From Cyclina sinensis (lineage: Eukaryota; Mollusca; Bivalvia; Venerida; Veneridae), in NCBI GenBank assembly GCA_012932295.1, contig JAAONU010000004.1, positions 10,044,630 to 10,108,629 on the forward strand: 64,000 nt of DNA, in the 5' to 3' direction. Of the stretch, positions 35,089 through 46,259 are shown piece by piece (position 1 is the first letter of the stretch; the number at the start of each line of letters is the position of its first letter). The notes beneath the pieces are model-generated. The model saw nothing but the letters and a program-made list of their open reading frames with translations, did no database searches and was not told the DNA's origin. The translations under genes were made by a program, and so were the position numbers.

Positions 35089-38000
35089 ATGAGGATATCC
35101 GTGCAGTTACAAGAAACTCTATTTATTTTGTTCCTGTTTTGTGAGATTGTGTTTTGTCAAGACTTGCAAACTTTGATCCATTCACAATCTTCACAGACGT
35201 CAAACACGACTTCGACGTCAACAACGTCAACGACAACCACGGCACGTGCGTCCAATAGAAACCAAGAAGAAATTGATTCCGAAATCGAAGAGCGACTTCA
35301 AAGGTACTTCTAAATGTTTAAAATCATTTTAATTTAAGTTTAATTATTTTATACAGATTTCAAAAAGAATCTTTTCATGATTATTAAATTTTATTTATTA
35401 TTTACTATTATTATTATTACTGAATAATTTTCATTTATATACACGTTACAAGACTTTCATAGTGTTATGAGATTATAAGTTTACATAAATAGTTTATGAT
35501 TATATTTATGAATATATAAACTTGTTTTCAATGAGTCACAGCAATATTAAGGCAATTATAGTCACTTACATTTAATTTGTAATCAGTTTCATAGTAAAAG
35601 CAATAATAGTTAGTTTTGTATGGAAGGCAGTTATAGACAAATTTATATTTACATGAAACGTGGAGCTCTTGAAATATGTTTACGAAAAAACGTGTCAGTA
35701 ATGCCTTAAGGGTCTGTCTTAAGTTCCTAAAACACTGAATAGAACAGAACAGAACAGAACACTTAATGGCAATTTCACAACTAAACTACTCGTTGTCTTT
35801 AAACTCATATACCCTTAAATGAATCTGAAACTATGTAATTTTATTTTTCATCCAGTCATCATTTAATCATGAAAGGCTCGAAAATTATAGTAAATAAAAA
35901 ATGATTAAATAAATAAATGATTAAAAATGATTAAATTTTCTTTTCTTTTTCCAAAGTAATTTATTTTTTACAAATAGTTTGAAATGAACTATAATAGTGT
36001 AAAGAGTTTTAATCAAAATCAAAGTCTTTCCCCCTATATTTAGATAATAATACTGATTTATTTTTCATCCAGTTTTCACTGCAATTTAACGCAAGCACAT
36101 TTTTATCTCAACATATTTTTGGTCTTTTTTTTAATTATAAAAAATAATTCTAGGAATTTCATAAATATAATTGTTTTATTTTAATTTTATTTTTATTTAT
36201 TTATTTTTTTTTAATTCACAAAAAATGTAAAGATTTAAACTCGGAGCAAAAAAAATACAATAATCGAATCTCTCCCTTGCTTCGATTACCGCACAAACTG
36301 AACATTTTAAACCGGTTTAAAAAAAGGACATTTTTACATTACTTCCTCTGTAACTAAAATTATTTTAGCAGTATAATTAAAAGTGTAAGGAGATAATTGT
36401 GAATTATGCTTGGACCTGTTTACTCAATACTGTGGTTATGTCATTACTATATGCTGTAAATATTGATTTAATTGGAAAAAATATCGTTTAATCTAAATGT
36501 GTCCATGGCTCAGAAAAATGTAATGGTCTAATAGGGACGTTTGTAAAATAGGACGAACAAGAAGACAAAAGATAGACATACAGATATAATGCAAATGTGT
36601 ATTTACTAACTGTTATATTCTTAACAATGATTTCTTGACAGTTTTATCTCGACAGTCGAATAAAACATCTACATGTAGTTTGATTAATTGAAATTCAGGG
36701 AAAAAAGTTTCGCCTGTCGCTCGTGCTTGGACAATTTTTTGAAAATGTTTAATCTTTTGGTTGGAAATCAGTAGAATCCTGAAAAAAATAACGAAAAACA
36801 TTTAGGGTCAGCGCCCTTCAATCCTCTAAGGTCAATGTACGGACGGAAAGTGCACAAGTGAAATGCAATTCTGCATCTGTGACCCCGACTTTGAGGTTAC
36901 AGAACTTGACAGAATGTTCAGCAAACAGCATCGGGGTCAATGAATTATCGACCGAGATTTCGTTGGTATTTTCCCTCCCCCTCTTTTTTTCACCCGATTT
37001 CATCAGATCTATTTTTCTGTGAGACAAAGAGATATCATTTTCTCGTTTAACCCAAAACCAATCTCGCCGCCCGCAAAAAAAACAACAAATAAAACAAAAA
37101 ACAAAAAACTGAATAGTTAGATCTTTGTTTTCTTCCTTTTTTTCGTTTATATTTTTTTTTCAAAAGTTGCCAATAATTTGGCAAAATCACTTACAGTCTA
37201 TGCGTCGATGCAAAGTTCAGTTACGTAAGTAAAAAGGGTTTGCGTGTTAATGAGCTCTTTATAAAAAGTCAAGTACTAATAGTATTACTTTTATATATTA
37301 TTTTGTACTGATTTATGAAAACTATTAAACGTAATTTCAAATTTAAATCGTTAACTACATTCTGAAAACTTAAAAAAAAAACCTTACAAATACAACTGAA
37401 GACATCTTGAAAACTCATTAGGTATGCAAAAACATGCACTCTGAAAATCGTTGGCATAGCAGATTAAGCTAGTAATACTAAATTACTTCTAAATGTTTTT
37501 TTCGGAAAAAAAACCCGCCTTGGTTTATGGGGTCTGTTTTGTGGTAGTGGGGGACATAACTAAACGGCGTGGCTGCACTTTCGTGTCGAAACATTGAAAG
37601 TAAATTGCTGTCCATTAAAGTTAAAGGGTAATTATAAATTGAAAAAAGCCAGTGTCCTTTCCAGTTTTTACATCTTGCTATCTACAAAAGCCATCTCACA
37701 CAAAGGGCGACCTCTTGTCTCTGTGTGGCCAGACCCGAAACCTCAAAAATGTTACCTTTTCGTAACACGCCCCAACACAATTAAGGTCAAGCCCCTACAA
37801 GTAAATTAATGTTGTAATCTTTCATTCATGTTTAGATATTGTAAAATTGACCTTCCGCCCTTCAGGTCAAACAAAATTAGTTGCAGTTACCAAAACATGA
37901 TTAATCGAATTTTGAATCGATGTAATGTTCTCTTGACCTTTAACCCGAACACTTGAGGTCACAAAGGATTCACCTTACGGGGTCATCAGAGGCCTGATAC

Positions 38001-41000
38001 TTTCTCAGGTTAAGGGTTTTTTATAGCTTTTAAAATATTTTATTTTTCATATCTTGTTGATAGAACAAAGAAATTTTCGACGGGAATGTTGTCGATCTAA
38101 TTTTATTCATTTATTCATTTTTATTAATTTATTTATTTTATTTATTTATTGCGGAGCGCGGGTATTACTTATTGTAGAATTAACTTGGGTTTTAGTCAAT
38201 TTACATGAAACGTGTAAACTCAAATGGTAAAAGTCGTAGACATTTGAATCTCAGAATTGTTGCTATAATTTTATTTACTTTATTTAGTAGAATTAGGCAT
38301 ACGCTGCATCTATGTAATGAAAACCATGGTGATATTCAAGGGGGTGGGGGTTAGACTCAAAGAATAGAAAAATATGAAAATAAAAATACATCAAGAGAAA
38401 CTTAGAATGACAACATAGTGTTAAATAAGGTGAATAGGAAGCGGGAAGGGGTCAGCTACTTCACTACAGAGGAAACAGGAACACACACACAAGTCTAAAG
38501 TTCAAGACAAAAGTTGAACTCAGTAGAAATAACACGCCGATGAAAAAGTACGGAATGAATAGAATTAAAATTGAAGAAAAAATATATTTGATAAAAATAT
38601 CAATGATCAGACGAAAACTGTTTTTCACCTGACCAAGACAGTGCATAAGCGGCACGCTGAACATTTTTTTTTCATCAGAAGAGATATAACAGAAATAAAA
38701 CATTACATCTGCATTACCTAAACAAAGTACGTAACCCGCGACTGAGTGTGTTTGGGGAAAACAGCAGTAACAACAACAAAGCTGGAAGGTCCGGACGGAT
38801 ATCTGGAAACTCCAGACGAAATGAGTAAAACTCATACAGGAACATTTATTTACGTTTTTATCAGCATGCAGACAGTCAAAACACTAGGATAAGGAGCAGT
38901 GTGCTTTACCACGACTGTTTACTAGAGATTAAGATTAGATTATCTGTTAATCTGATAATCTTGATCTCGACTTCTGAAGCACAGCCGTGTTGCTCTAACC
39001 TCATTAAGCCCAGTGGAGTCAATTATTATCAAAAGAAGTAGCATAACTTTTTTGTACACGGCCTAATGATGAAAAACAATCTGTTTTGCTAATTAAGTGG
39101 GTCAGCTCGTACAAGTTATGAGTAAATCAAGAGAACATATTGTTTTGCTGTGGCAAAATCCTGGAACTACTCTGTAAGAATTTTTTCTAAGGAAATGTTC
39201 AGTGTGTCACAAGAAAAAAAAAGAACTAGAATATATGAGAGTTGATATCAAAACATTGTTCAAAAGAAAATGTTTTCGTATCAGAAGAAAAAAAATAAGG
39301 TGTAGAAGGAAATGTTAAATCATCCATTAATTTCTCCATCACAACGTGTATAAGGTGCAAATTTTGTCTAGACGTTATTAGTTTTTTTTTCTTTATTTAC
39401 ATGTCATTGACTTCTACAATGTATTCGGAATATTCAGATACGGTCCCTTAGTACACCAAATCTAACAACAATATCAGATACAATCCCACCAGATAATATC
39501 TAAATTTTGGTCTTATTTCACAACAAACAACATCTGAAGCATGTAAATATAAAAGATGATGAAATAAATGCCCACTTTAACACAGCAGTAGTAATGTAAC
39601 TAGATATTTATCGTATCCAGATTAACCGCCCACTCTACTTCCCGTCGCGTTATGTTATTCCGAAGAAAATAGTACCAGTTGCCTCGTTCCTCTATTGTAA
39701 CCCTACGCCGAAAAATCTTAAATGGCATTTTATCAGTTTATCTATTATTAAAGTCTCAGTGTAAGTATTAACGAATACTGAACAATATTTAAACACATAA
39801 ACTTCTCATAATTATAAGCCCACACTAGTCACTGAATCGAAGTAACCGTTTCCGGCATGATGTTCAGCTAAAAATAGATTTCCGGTTTCAAATTTCGGGA
39901 TCAGATTTTTGAAAAACATGAATATTTTTAGTAATACGAATCAAGTTTTGTAACATGTTAAATCTTTTTTGTAATCATGTTTTATCTAATAACTTCATAA
40001 ACCCTTAGCCTGCTAAATTTCTAAAAAAAAATGACTTGTCCATCTTTCAGTTTGGGCAGTAACAATTACCATATATAGGGGGATTAGTTGCAAAAATACA
40101 GACTGAAAGGCAAACACAATTCCTGCCAGCATGATAAAGATTGAATTATTCAAAGAAAAAAAAATTAAATATTTCAGATCGCGAGCTGCCCGGATGTTTT
40201 TCTTACGTCAGCACGTTCTTGACTCGCTTGGTTGGACAAGCCCACCGGATATTGATCCAGAAACAAAGAGACGTTTGTTACTTGGTATGCAAACGCCCGT
40301 GTACGTGACAAGACAGAAACACTGCTACTTCCCAGCCTGTGAGTTTTTTGTTTCTTTCTTTTTTTGTCGTTTACTTTCTTTTCAGGTTTTCTATGTATAC
40401 TTCATACCACAACAAGACTTAAAGCAAAAAAAAAAAAAAAAAAAAAAAAATATGTACCAAGTATGTCACAGAAATATTTTGGTTCACTGACTGATCATGG
40501 AATCTTTGTTTCAAAGGGATTTTTATAAGGCAATACATTACGCATTAATTCAGTATGTCAGACCTTTAATAAGATTGTATAAACAAATTATATTCAAAAT
40601 ATCTGTAATGAAAGTGTTTCTAGACTGAATTGTATGCTGATCTATTCCATAAAGATAGACTACAATCTTATTATAAGCTGTAGATTGTGAAGAAAACTTC
40701 TTCTCTTTTGCAGGTGACTTGCCAATGGTGGATTTGCCAGATTATATGAACAGATCAATTTGGTTTGACACTAGTTCCAGAAATATCAGATATTTCTTTT
40801 CAATACCAAACAATCCGGATCCAAATATTGAAATCACGTCAGCCGTTGTAAAAATTCACCTTAAGAGACGAGATGGTACGTAAATTTTTGTCGCTGTTTG
40901 GGTGTCATTAATGCGACCATACGTCATTGTAATTTGTATAGAAAAATGTCGTCATAGTACATTTAAAGTTTATCTATTTCATATTATTATTTTTTATCTA

Positions 41001-44000
41001 TTAGGACGTCTAGTTCATATAGTTTACACTTCAGAACCATTTACTCATTAAAGGAGGCTCTTCATCTAAACTTTTACTGCATTCTCGTCCAAACACATGT
41101 TTCTCTCTAGAATTCCTATAAACCGCATCTGTATAACCCCTTAAGGAGTTTTTTTAAGAACTACTGTCTCTTAAAAAAGCACCAGAGCTTTCATTTTCAA
41201 AGATATTTAGAAAAGTGAAGTGTTGCATCACTTTCCTGTGTGTGATCTCTACACATTTGTCAACTAAAATCAAAATATTCTACGTTTTTATGTCCTCAAA
41301 ATTAAACTATTACCCGTTTCCAGCAAAACAAGAATATGGAACGCCATTTATGTCTTTTTTCTTCAGATTGTCCATGCGCATACGACGGCGACCATAGCAC
41401 GTCCAGATTACATATCAAGATCTATCAATATAGAAAACCAATCCGATCGCATTCTAGATGTAAGTACAATTGTTTATAAGTTTTCGTGCCGAAATTCGAA
41501 CTCAAAATGAAGTTCAATTTCGAAAGAGTGCATTTCATTACCCTGAAATATATCGATATAAAGGCTACAGTAAATGAGAAACGATATTACTACTGAATAT
41601 CGATATATTGCATGTAAAGTACTGTAATTATTGTCAAGAAACATGCAGATAAAACCACTGTATTCGGATTGAAAATGACGCAAAAATGTGAAATACAGCT
41701 TATCTAAAGTCTGTGACGTGCCGTTTTAAGTACAGAAACAAGCCTAAAATTGAAGTACAAGCTCGTGGCTTAAATTGATATGAGGACAAACTTACGTAAA
41801 CAGCAAAAAAATCCTTTCAGCCTTGAGCATTATTAGCGAAACATGTCAAGCATATAAACTCGACAGACAGCGATGTTTTCTTAAAGCTTTAGCAACTTTT
41901 TTAACTACTGTCAATCCTTCAAAGTGGATGTGATAATCAATATTGTAAACAAAAAAAAATCGCACGAGGAAATCCACTTGATACTTGTACACATCGCTAA
42001 AATGGCATGCAACTTTTCTACACATAAGGCATGACGATGAAAAAAATAGAATAAAATATTTATATAAAAAAGAACGCGGAAATGCTCTTGTACACGTCGC
42101 AAAAAATGCCATTTATATATACATATGAAACTTTTCTTCACATAAGTTAAGACACGTTTGTATTTGCTGCAACACTAATACGTAATAAGAAAGACTTGGT
42201 GAAGCTGTCGTCGACGGATAGGTCGCCGGATTGCCGATCCGGGGGTGGCTGGTTCGAGTCCCATTAGTGGTGACGTACTGCGATGACTTAACGTATTTGT
42301 TCGCGTGAGTACTGGTTTGAACTCAGGAAGCAAACATCGAGTGGTAAAAGAATAATTAATCCTTAACTAAACAAAAAACATTAACTTAAATTTTATTTTG
42401 TAGTGCGTCATAGCAACATGCGGTTGATAGATGCAAAAATGGTCACGTGGGACAGTGCAAGGTGGGTGTCACTCCATGTAACAGAAGCCGTTAAACGTAT
42501 TGTGACAAGAGGTCGGAGAAATGGTGGCTTCGAAGTCCACGTTAGAGATATGGAAGAAAATATTCTTGATGCTAAAACAGTTATTGATCCAACTGTTTGC
42601 ACGACAGTTTCCGGTAAATATCTCCACCCTACCCTATCTCATGTTTTATCGTATCTAAGTAATTGTCAAAAGAGATTCATAAATAATATTTATCAGGTCG
42701 TTTTTTTCTTTCCTTTAAAAAACTTTATTTTTTAAAAGATAAAAGACAGATAAGAAATGTTGTTAATTGCATGTCACGTTTTAATATCACGTGTTCAGTT
42801 GAATTCTTTCAGATGATTTATACTATTCACTGAACTTACGCAAGGTCTTTGACATTATGGACAAGTAGGACAGGCCAGACACTTCAATAGTTTTTTATTG
42901 CACTTTATTTCTTATGTCGGTCACTTTAAAGGTGCTGTCGGGGGCTGAACCGGTTATTTCGATCATTTATTTGATAATGTCGGACAGATAATAGTGGTTT
43001 TGTGGGACACTTAAAAAGTTGTGCTATTTTTGGACATTTCAGAATACGATTGTACCCGAGAAGATACGGAATATGACGCTGATGAGGCGGTGGAACCAGA
43101 CGATCCGAACTTTTCACCAGTATTAGAAATAAGCTCGACAACAACAACAAGACTAGAAAGTAAGTGATTCCAACGGAAATTTACCTATCAGTTTAATATG
43201 ATCGTGCGATTTATATGTTTTAGAAGCCACGTTTTCCTTGAAGACACACACGTTCTTGTTGTCTCTTTATGAAAACAAAGAATGATTTCATTAGTTCTGA
43301 ACACACATTTTAGTGATATTTGGTTGTTTAATTATCACAGGATGCTCATTTTGTGCGTTCTGCTGTCTGGTTTAAATATGTATTCAGGTTTACATTTTCT
43401 TATACTTTCACGTGCATGACGTCATTCAATAATGCTATTAACAGAGATTTGTTTTTTTCAGTTTCTTGATTAGACAGATACGAAGCAGTTTAAGTGACAA
43501 ACCTTCTGTTATAAGGAGATGTTATATATGGACACGATAAAGTACACAGAATGAAAACAGACTGTACAAAGTGAAAATTAACAACATTGTCTAGAGTGAA
43601 AATTGTCACTTTTATGCAGAAGTGACTAGAAAACTTACAGAGGCGATAATGCTTTATGTAGCCGGTGAACAATCATGACATTACGTGTTATATGTGACGT
43701 TAGAAAATTTCTTGATTTTATAACAAGTTTTAAAATCTCTCGTCTGGCAATCACAGATGAAGCGCTTATTGAGAAGCTAAATTTTGAGAAATCGATGCAT
43801 AAAAGAGTTTAAGTACGCTCGTTTCATGAAGACGTTTTGGGCGATTTCACGAATTCCTCGAGATTTTCATAAAGAAGTTTTGGGCGATTTCACGAATTCC
43901 TCGAGATTTTCGTGAAGAAGTTTTGGGCGATTTCACGAATTCCTCGAGATTTTCATGTAGAAGTTTTGGGCGATTTCACGAATTCCTCGAGATTTTCATC

Positions 44001-45002
44001 ACTCATGCTCTACCTCATTAAAAATTCCTGATATTCCAGTATTATTAAAGCATTTAGTGTGCCTTATGTTAACGTTAATGTCACATACAATTTCAGTATC
44101 ATTTGTATATATTGCAAAACACACACATTCATGTCGTCTGCTTTACTCGCTGAAGAAAACAAATACAGACATGTCTCATTGTGTACATTGCGAACGTGTC
44201 TATCCGTATTAGACGGGTAAATGTTCTTACTTATATTGAGATAAATTCTACACTTATTTTGTGGATAAAACTCATTAAAAAGTTCAAACTTTTTGTTTAA
44301 TTATATTGACGTTCTTCAGAAAAAAAATCGATCTCATATTAGAACCATAACTAGCCCACAAGTCTAAAATCATACAAGATCATGAAGAGCACAATTTCGG
44401 CACTGTTTTGCAGAAAAAAGTTCTATGTTGATGACAATAATTCGGTCATTTTAACACGAACTCCTATAATAAAGACAAAACCTTCCCGAAGTATAGACAC
44501 GTGATGTGCACTCTTCAATCTACGTCATTCTGAAAAGCAAAAAATGCTAACAATATTTAAAATATGACTTTAAGAATTCAAATTAGTGTGTTAAACCATC
44601 CCTTTGATATAGCTCAATGGTAGAAACACTTGCAAGTTATATCGTATCATGCATTTCATATCGGCAATGGTTTTAAAAGAATTAACAGTTCGCTGGAAAA
44701 AAATTCCAGTACCTGATACTGGTACTTACATGCTTCACATTTCACTTCATTCCTTTCAATAGCCTTTGTTTTATAAAAAATCGTTTTTAATTAATAAATC
44801 GGTATTCTCTTATTTAAATTTACGACATCCATTGAAACTCTTTCCAATTAAGACTAGCCAGAATTTGCATTCATTCACATTCAAAACAATATTGTTTGTA
44901 CAAATAGGTTCACAAGTTGTAAATATGAAAGGTCTCCTAGGATTTCAATGTGTTAATAATTTATTTCATGTTTTGATTTGTTTCTGCTTTTTGACAAAAT
45001 AA
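35089..45002 (+). CDS. Secreted TGF-beta-prodomain-like protein, no mature ligand domain seen
   Basis: Exons: 35089-35303, 40178-40338, 40714-40875, 41367-41459, 42404-42613, 43043-43159 and, tentatively, 44908-45002 (350 codons plus stop). All junctions are AG/GT and phases agree throughout. Residues 1-23 form a signal peptide. Residues 32-51 are Ser/Thr-rich. Then come a prodomain-like helix (EIEERLQ..RQHVLDSLGW.SPP), IWFDTSSRNIRYFFSI..ITSAVVKIHL, LHIKIYQYRKPIR and ARWVSLHVTEAVKRIV..NGGFEVHV, with Trp231 and V-T-x-A-V as in TGF-beta/BMP prodomains. Sequons include N39 and N138. A second acidic and Ser/Thr-rich stretch ends exon 6. No CxxxxLxVxF or CCxP knot motif is visible between 43160 and the convergent SUGCT gene. 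Family assignment of the prodomain is strong; the C-terminus is inferred. Confidence 0.8.
35304..40177 (+). other. First intron of the prodomain gene
   Basis: A 4.9-kb AT-rich intron. It holds a GAACA run at 35740-35760, A/T-rich low complexity (36120-36250, 38100-38155) and scattered AGGTCA/TGACCT-containing segments (36820-36920, 37840-37990) like those at 1980-2260. A small inverted repeat GAGATTAAGATTA...ATAATCTTGATCTC lies near 38934-38978. No nested gene is seen; the 123-codon - strand frame at 38464-38835 is unsupported. Confidence 0.5.
42199..42362 (+). mobile_element. tRNA-derived SINE, family A
   Basis: It has GTCGACGGATAGGTCGCCGG and GGTTCGAGTCCCATTAGTGG, then GAGTACTGGTTTGAACTCAG + GAAGCAAACATCGAG. 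It ends about 40 bases before the acceptor of the 42404 exon. Confidence 0.7.
43834..44000 (+). repeat. 43-bp tandem repeat, four copies
   Basis: The unit is GTTTTGGGCGATTTCACGAA + TTCCTCGAGATTTTCATAAAGAA, and copies are nearly identical. It lies in the proposed last intron of the prodomain gene. Confidence 0.9.
44908..45002 (+). CDS. Tentative last exon: hydrophobic C-terminal tail
   Basis: The acceptor TTGTACAAATAG precedes a phase-1 exon that joins exon 6 in frame. It encodes SQVVNMKGLLGFQCVN followed by a hydrophobic stretch (LFHVLICFCFL) and a stop. This resembles a GPI-attachment signal or a short membrane anchor: small residues, a spacer, then hydrophobic residues to the end. Competing acceptors at 43461 and 43756 would give 2- or 18-residue tails instead. 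I prefer this exon because the stop overlaps a poly(A) signal. Confidence 0.4.
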
Positions 45003-45019
45003 AGTGTTGTGTAAATAAA
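44998..45019 (+). promoter_or_regulatory. Poly(A) signals of the prodomain gene
   Basis: AATAAA at 44998-45003 overlaps the proposed stop codon, and a second AATAAA lies at 45014-45019. Confidence 0.5.
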
Positions 45020-45305
45020 TATGTTAGTTCTTTTTTATTTTAACATAATACATTGTATTTATACAAATTAATAAAAACTTGTCTTGGTTTTGATGCCTTT
45101 AATGAAGTCACGGTCACGTGGTATTGCTAAACTGAAAATGTAGCTTGCTCATAACGACCATTTCAGCAAACTGGATGACTGTGTTAAGTATTTCATCAAT
45201 CCCTGTGGTTACCTAGAGTAGTTGAAAGCACCAAACCGTGCTGATGTTTCCAATATTCTAGGAGTCAAAATGAGCCAAAGCTTGCTTTTCATTTCATCAA
45301 GAGTT

Positions 45306-45349
45306 CTCTAGCCCGACCTGACTCAAATTCGAGTCAGGTCGGGCTAGAG
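45306..45349. other. Perfect 19-bp hairpin
   Basis: CTCTAGCCCGACCTGACTC and its exact reverse complement are separated by six bases (AAATTC). It is GC-rich in an AT-rich setting, lies between the two convergent genes and abuts the following SINE. Confidence 0.85.
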
Positions 45350-45602
45350 TACGAGTTGATCAATGGTCCTGTTGATTTTGTTATCCTTGGATCGCCAGTT
45401 CGATATCTCGCTCCTCCATTGACTGTCTTTCAGATAAGTTATACTGAGGTCCCACGTATTGGTGCTATAAAATCAGCATGTATAAAAAAACACGAGTTTC
45501 TCTAGATAGGGATGCTTTCAGTATCTTGCCTTATCCCCCATGAACCTGGGGGTATCTGTCATATGGGAAACCGACACCGACGACCAATAAACTCAGATAA
45601 AT
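45350..45602 (+). mobile_element. tRNA-derived SINE, family B (diverged)
   Basis: It matches family B at CCAGTTCGATATCTCGCTCC, CTGAGGTCCCACGTATTGG, GGGATGCTTTCAGTATCTTG and GGGGGTATCTGTCATATGGG, ending AATAAACTCAGATAAATAAG. Confidence 0.65.
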
Positions 45603-46215
45603 AAGAACTAGATCAGTTTAAGTAGTTACTGACAAGAGACTGTAGATATCAGTATTGTATGCAATGCACTGTCCAAATCTTAGTCCAAAAACGTGGCTTA
45701 AGAGTTAAGAGTTATCTGGATTGGTTATTAGAAGAAGCAACTGAGATTTATGTAGTGTGGTGGTCTTTAATGCAAATGTTTATCCAAATGGTCCAAGTCC
45801 AAAGGCAATTTATGTAAGTCCAAAGGCAATTTATGTGTACCAACTTCAATTAAAATTTACCTAACTTGGCCTTAAGAGGTCACTGATGACTCTTCTAGTT
45901 TCAATTCAAAAACCATAACTACAGTATTACAAAATTTTTACTTGACAGTATCTTTAGGGCAACGGTTTTTCGAAATGTTCATGAATGCAAATTTTAACTG
46001 AATTTTCAAAGTCCAAAAAGGAGAATTATTTGCAATGATATTCACTAGACACACCTGATAGCACATTCTATCAATCGATATATAGTGTAGTTGGTGAGTT
46101 GCGTACTTGCATCCAAAAAAGTAGTCCCGAATAGTCGAGCTAAAATGTCGATTTTGCGACATTTTTATACTATTTTGTTTTAAAAAGAAGTAACAAGAAA
46201 TTCTGGTTTAAATAC

Positions 46216-46221
46216 TTTATT
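46216..46221 (-). promoter_or_regulatory. Poly(A) signal of SUGCT
   Basis: TTTATT on the + strand (AATAAA on the gene strand) lies about 40 bases after the SUGCT stop codon, giving a very short 3' untranslated region. Confidence 0.6.
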
Positions 46222-46259
46222 TTTTAATATGTGTTAGAAAATGCATCAACCAAACACTG

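Noticed and set aside
38464..38835. 123-codon minus-strand frame in the first prodomain-gene intron
   Set aside because: A hydrophobic frame typical of AT-rich reverse complements, with no domain or splice support.
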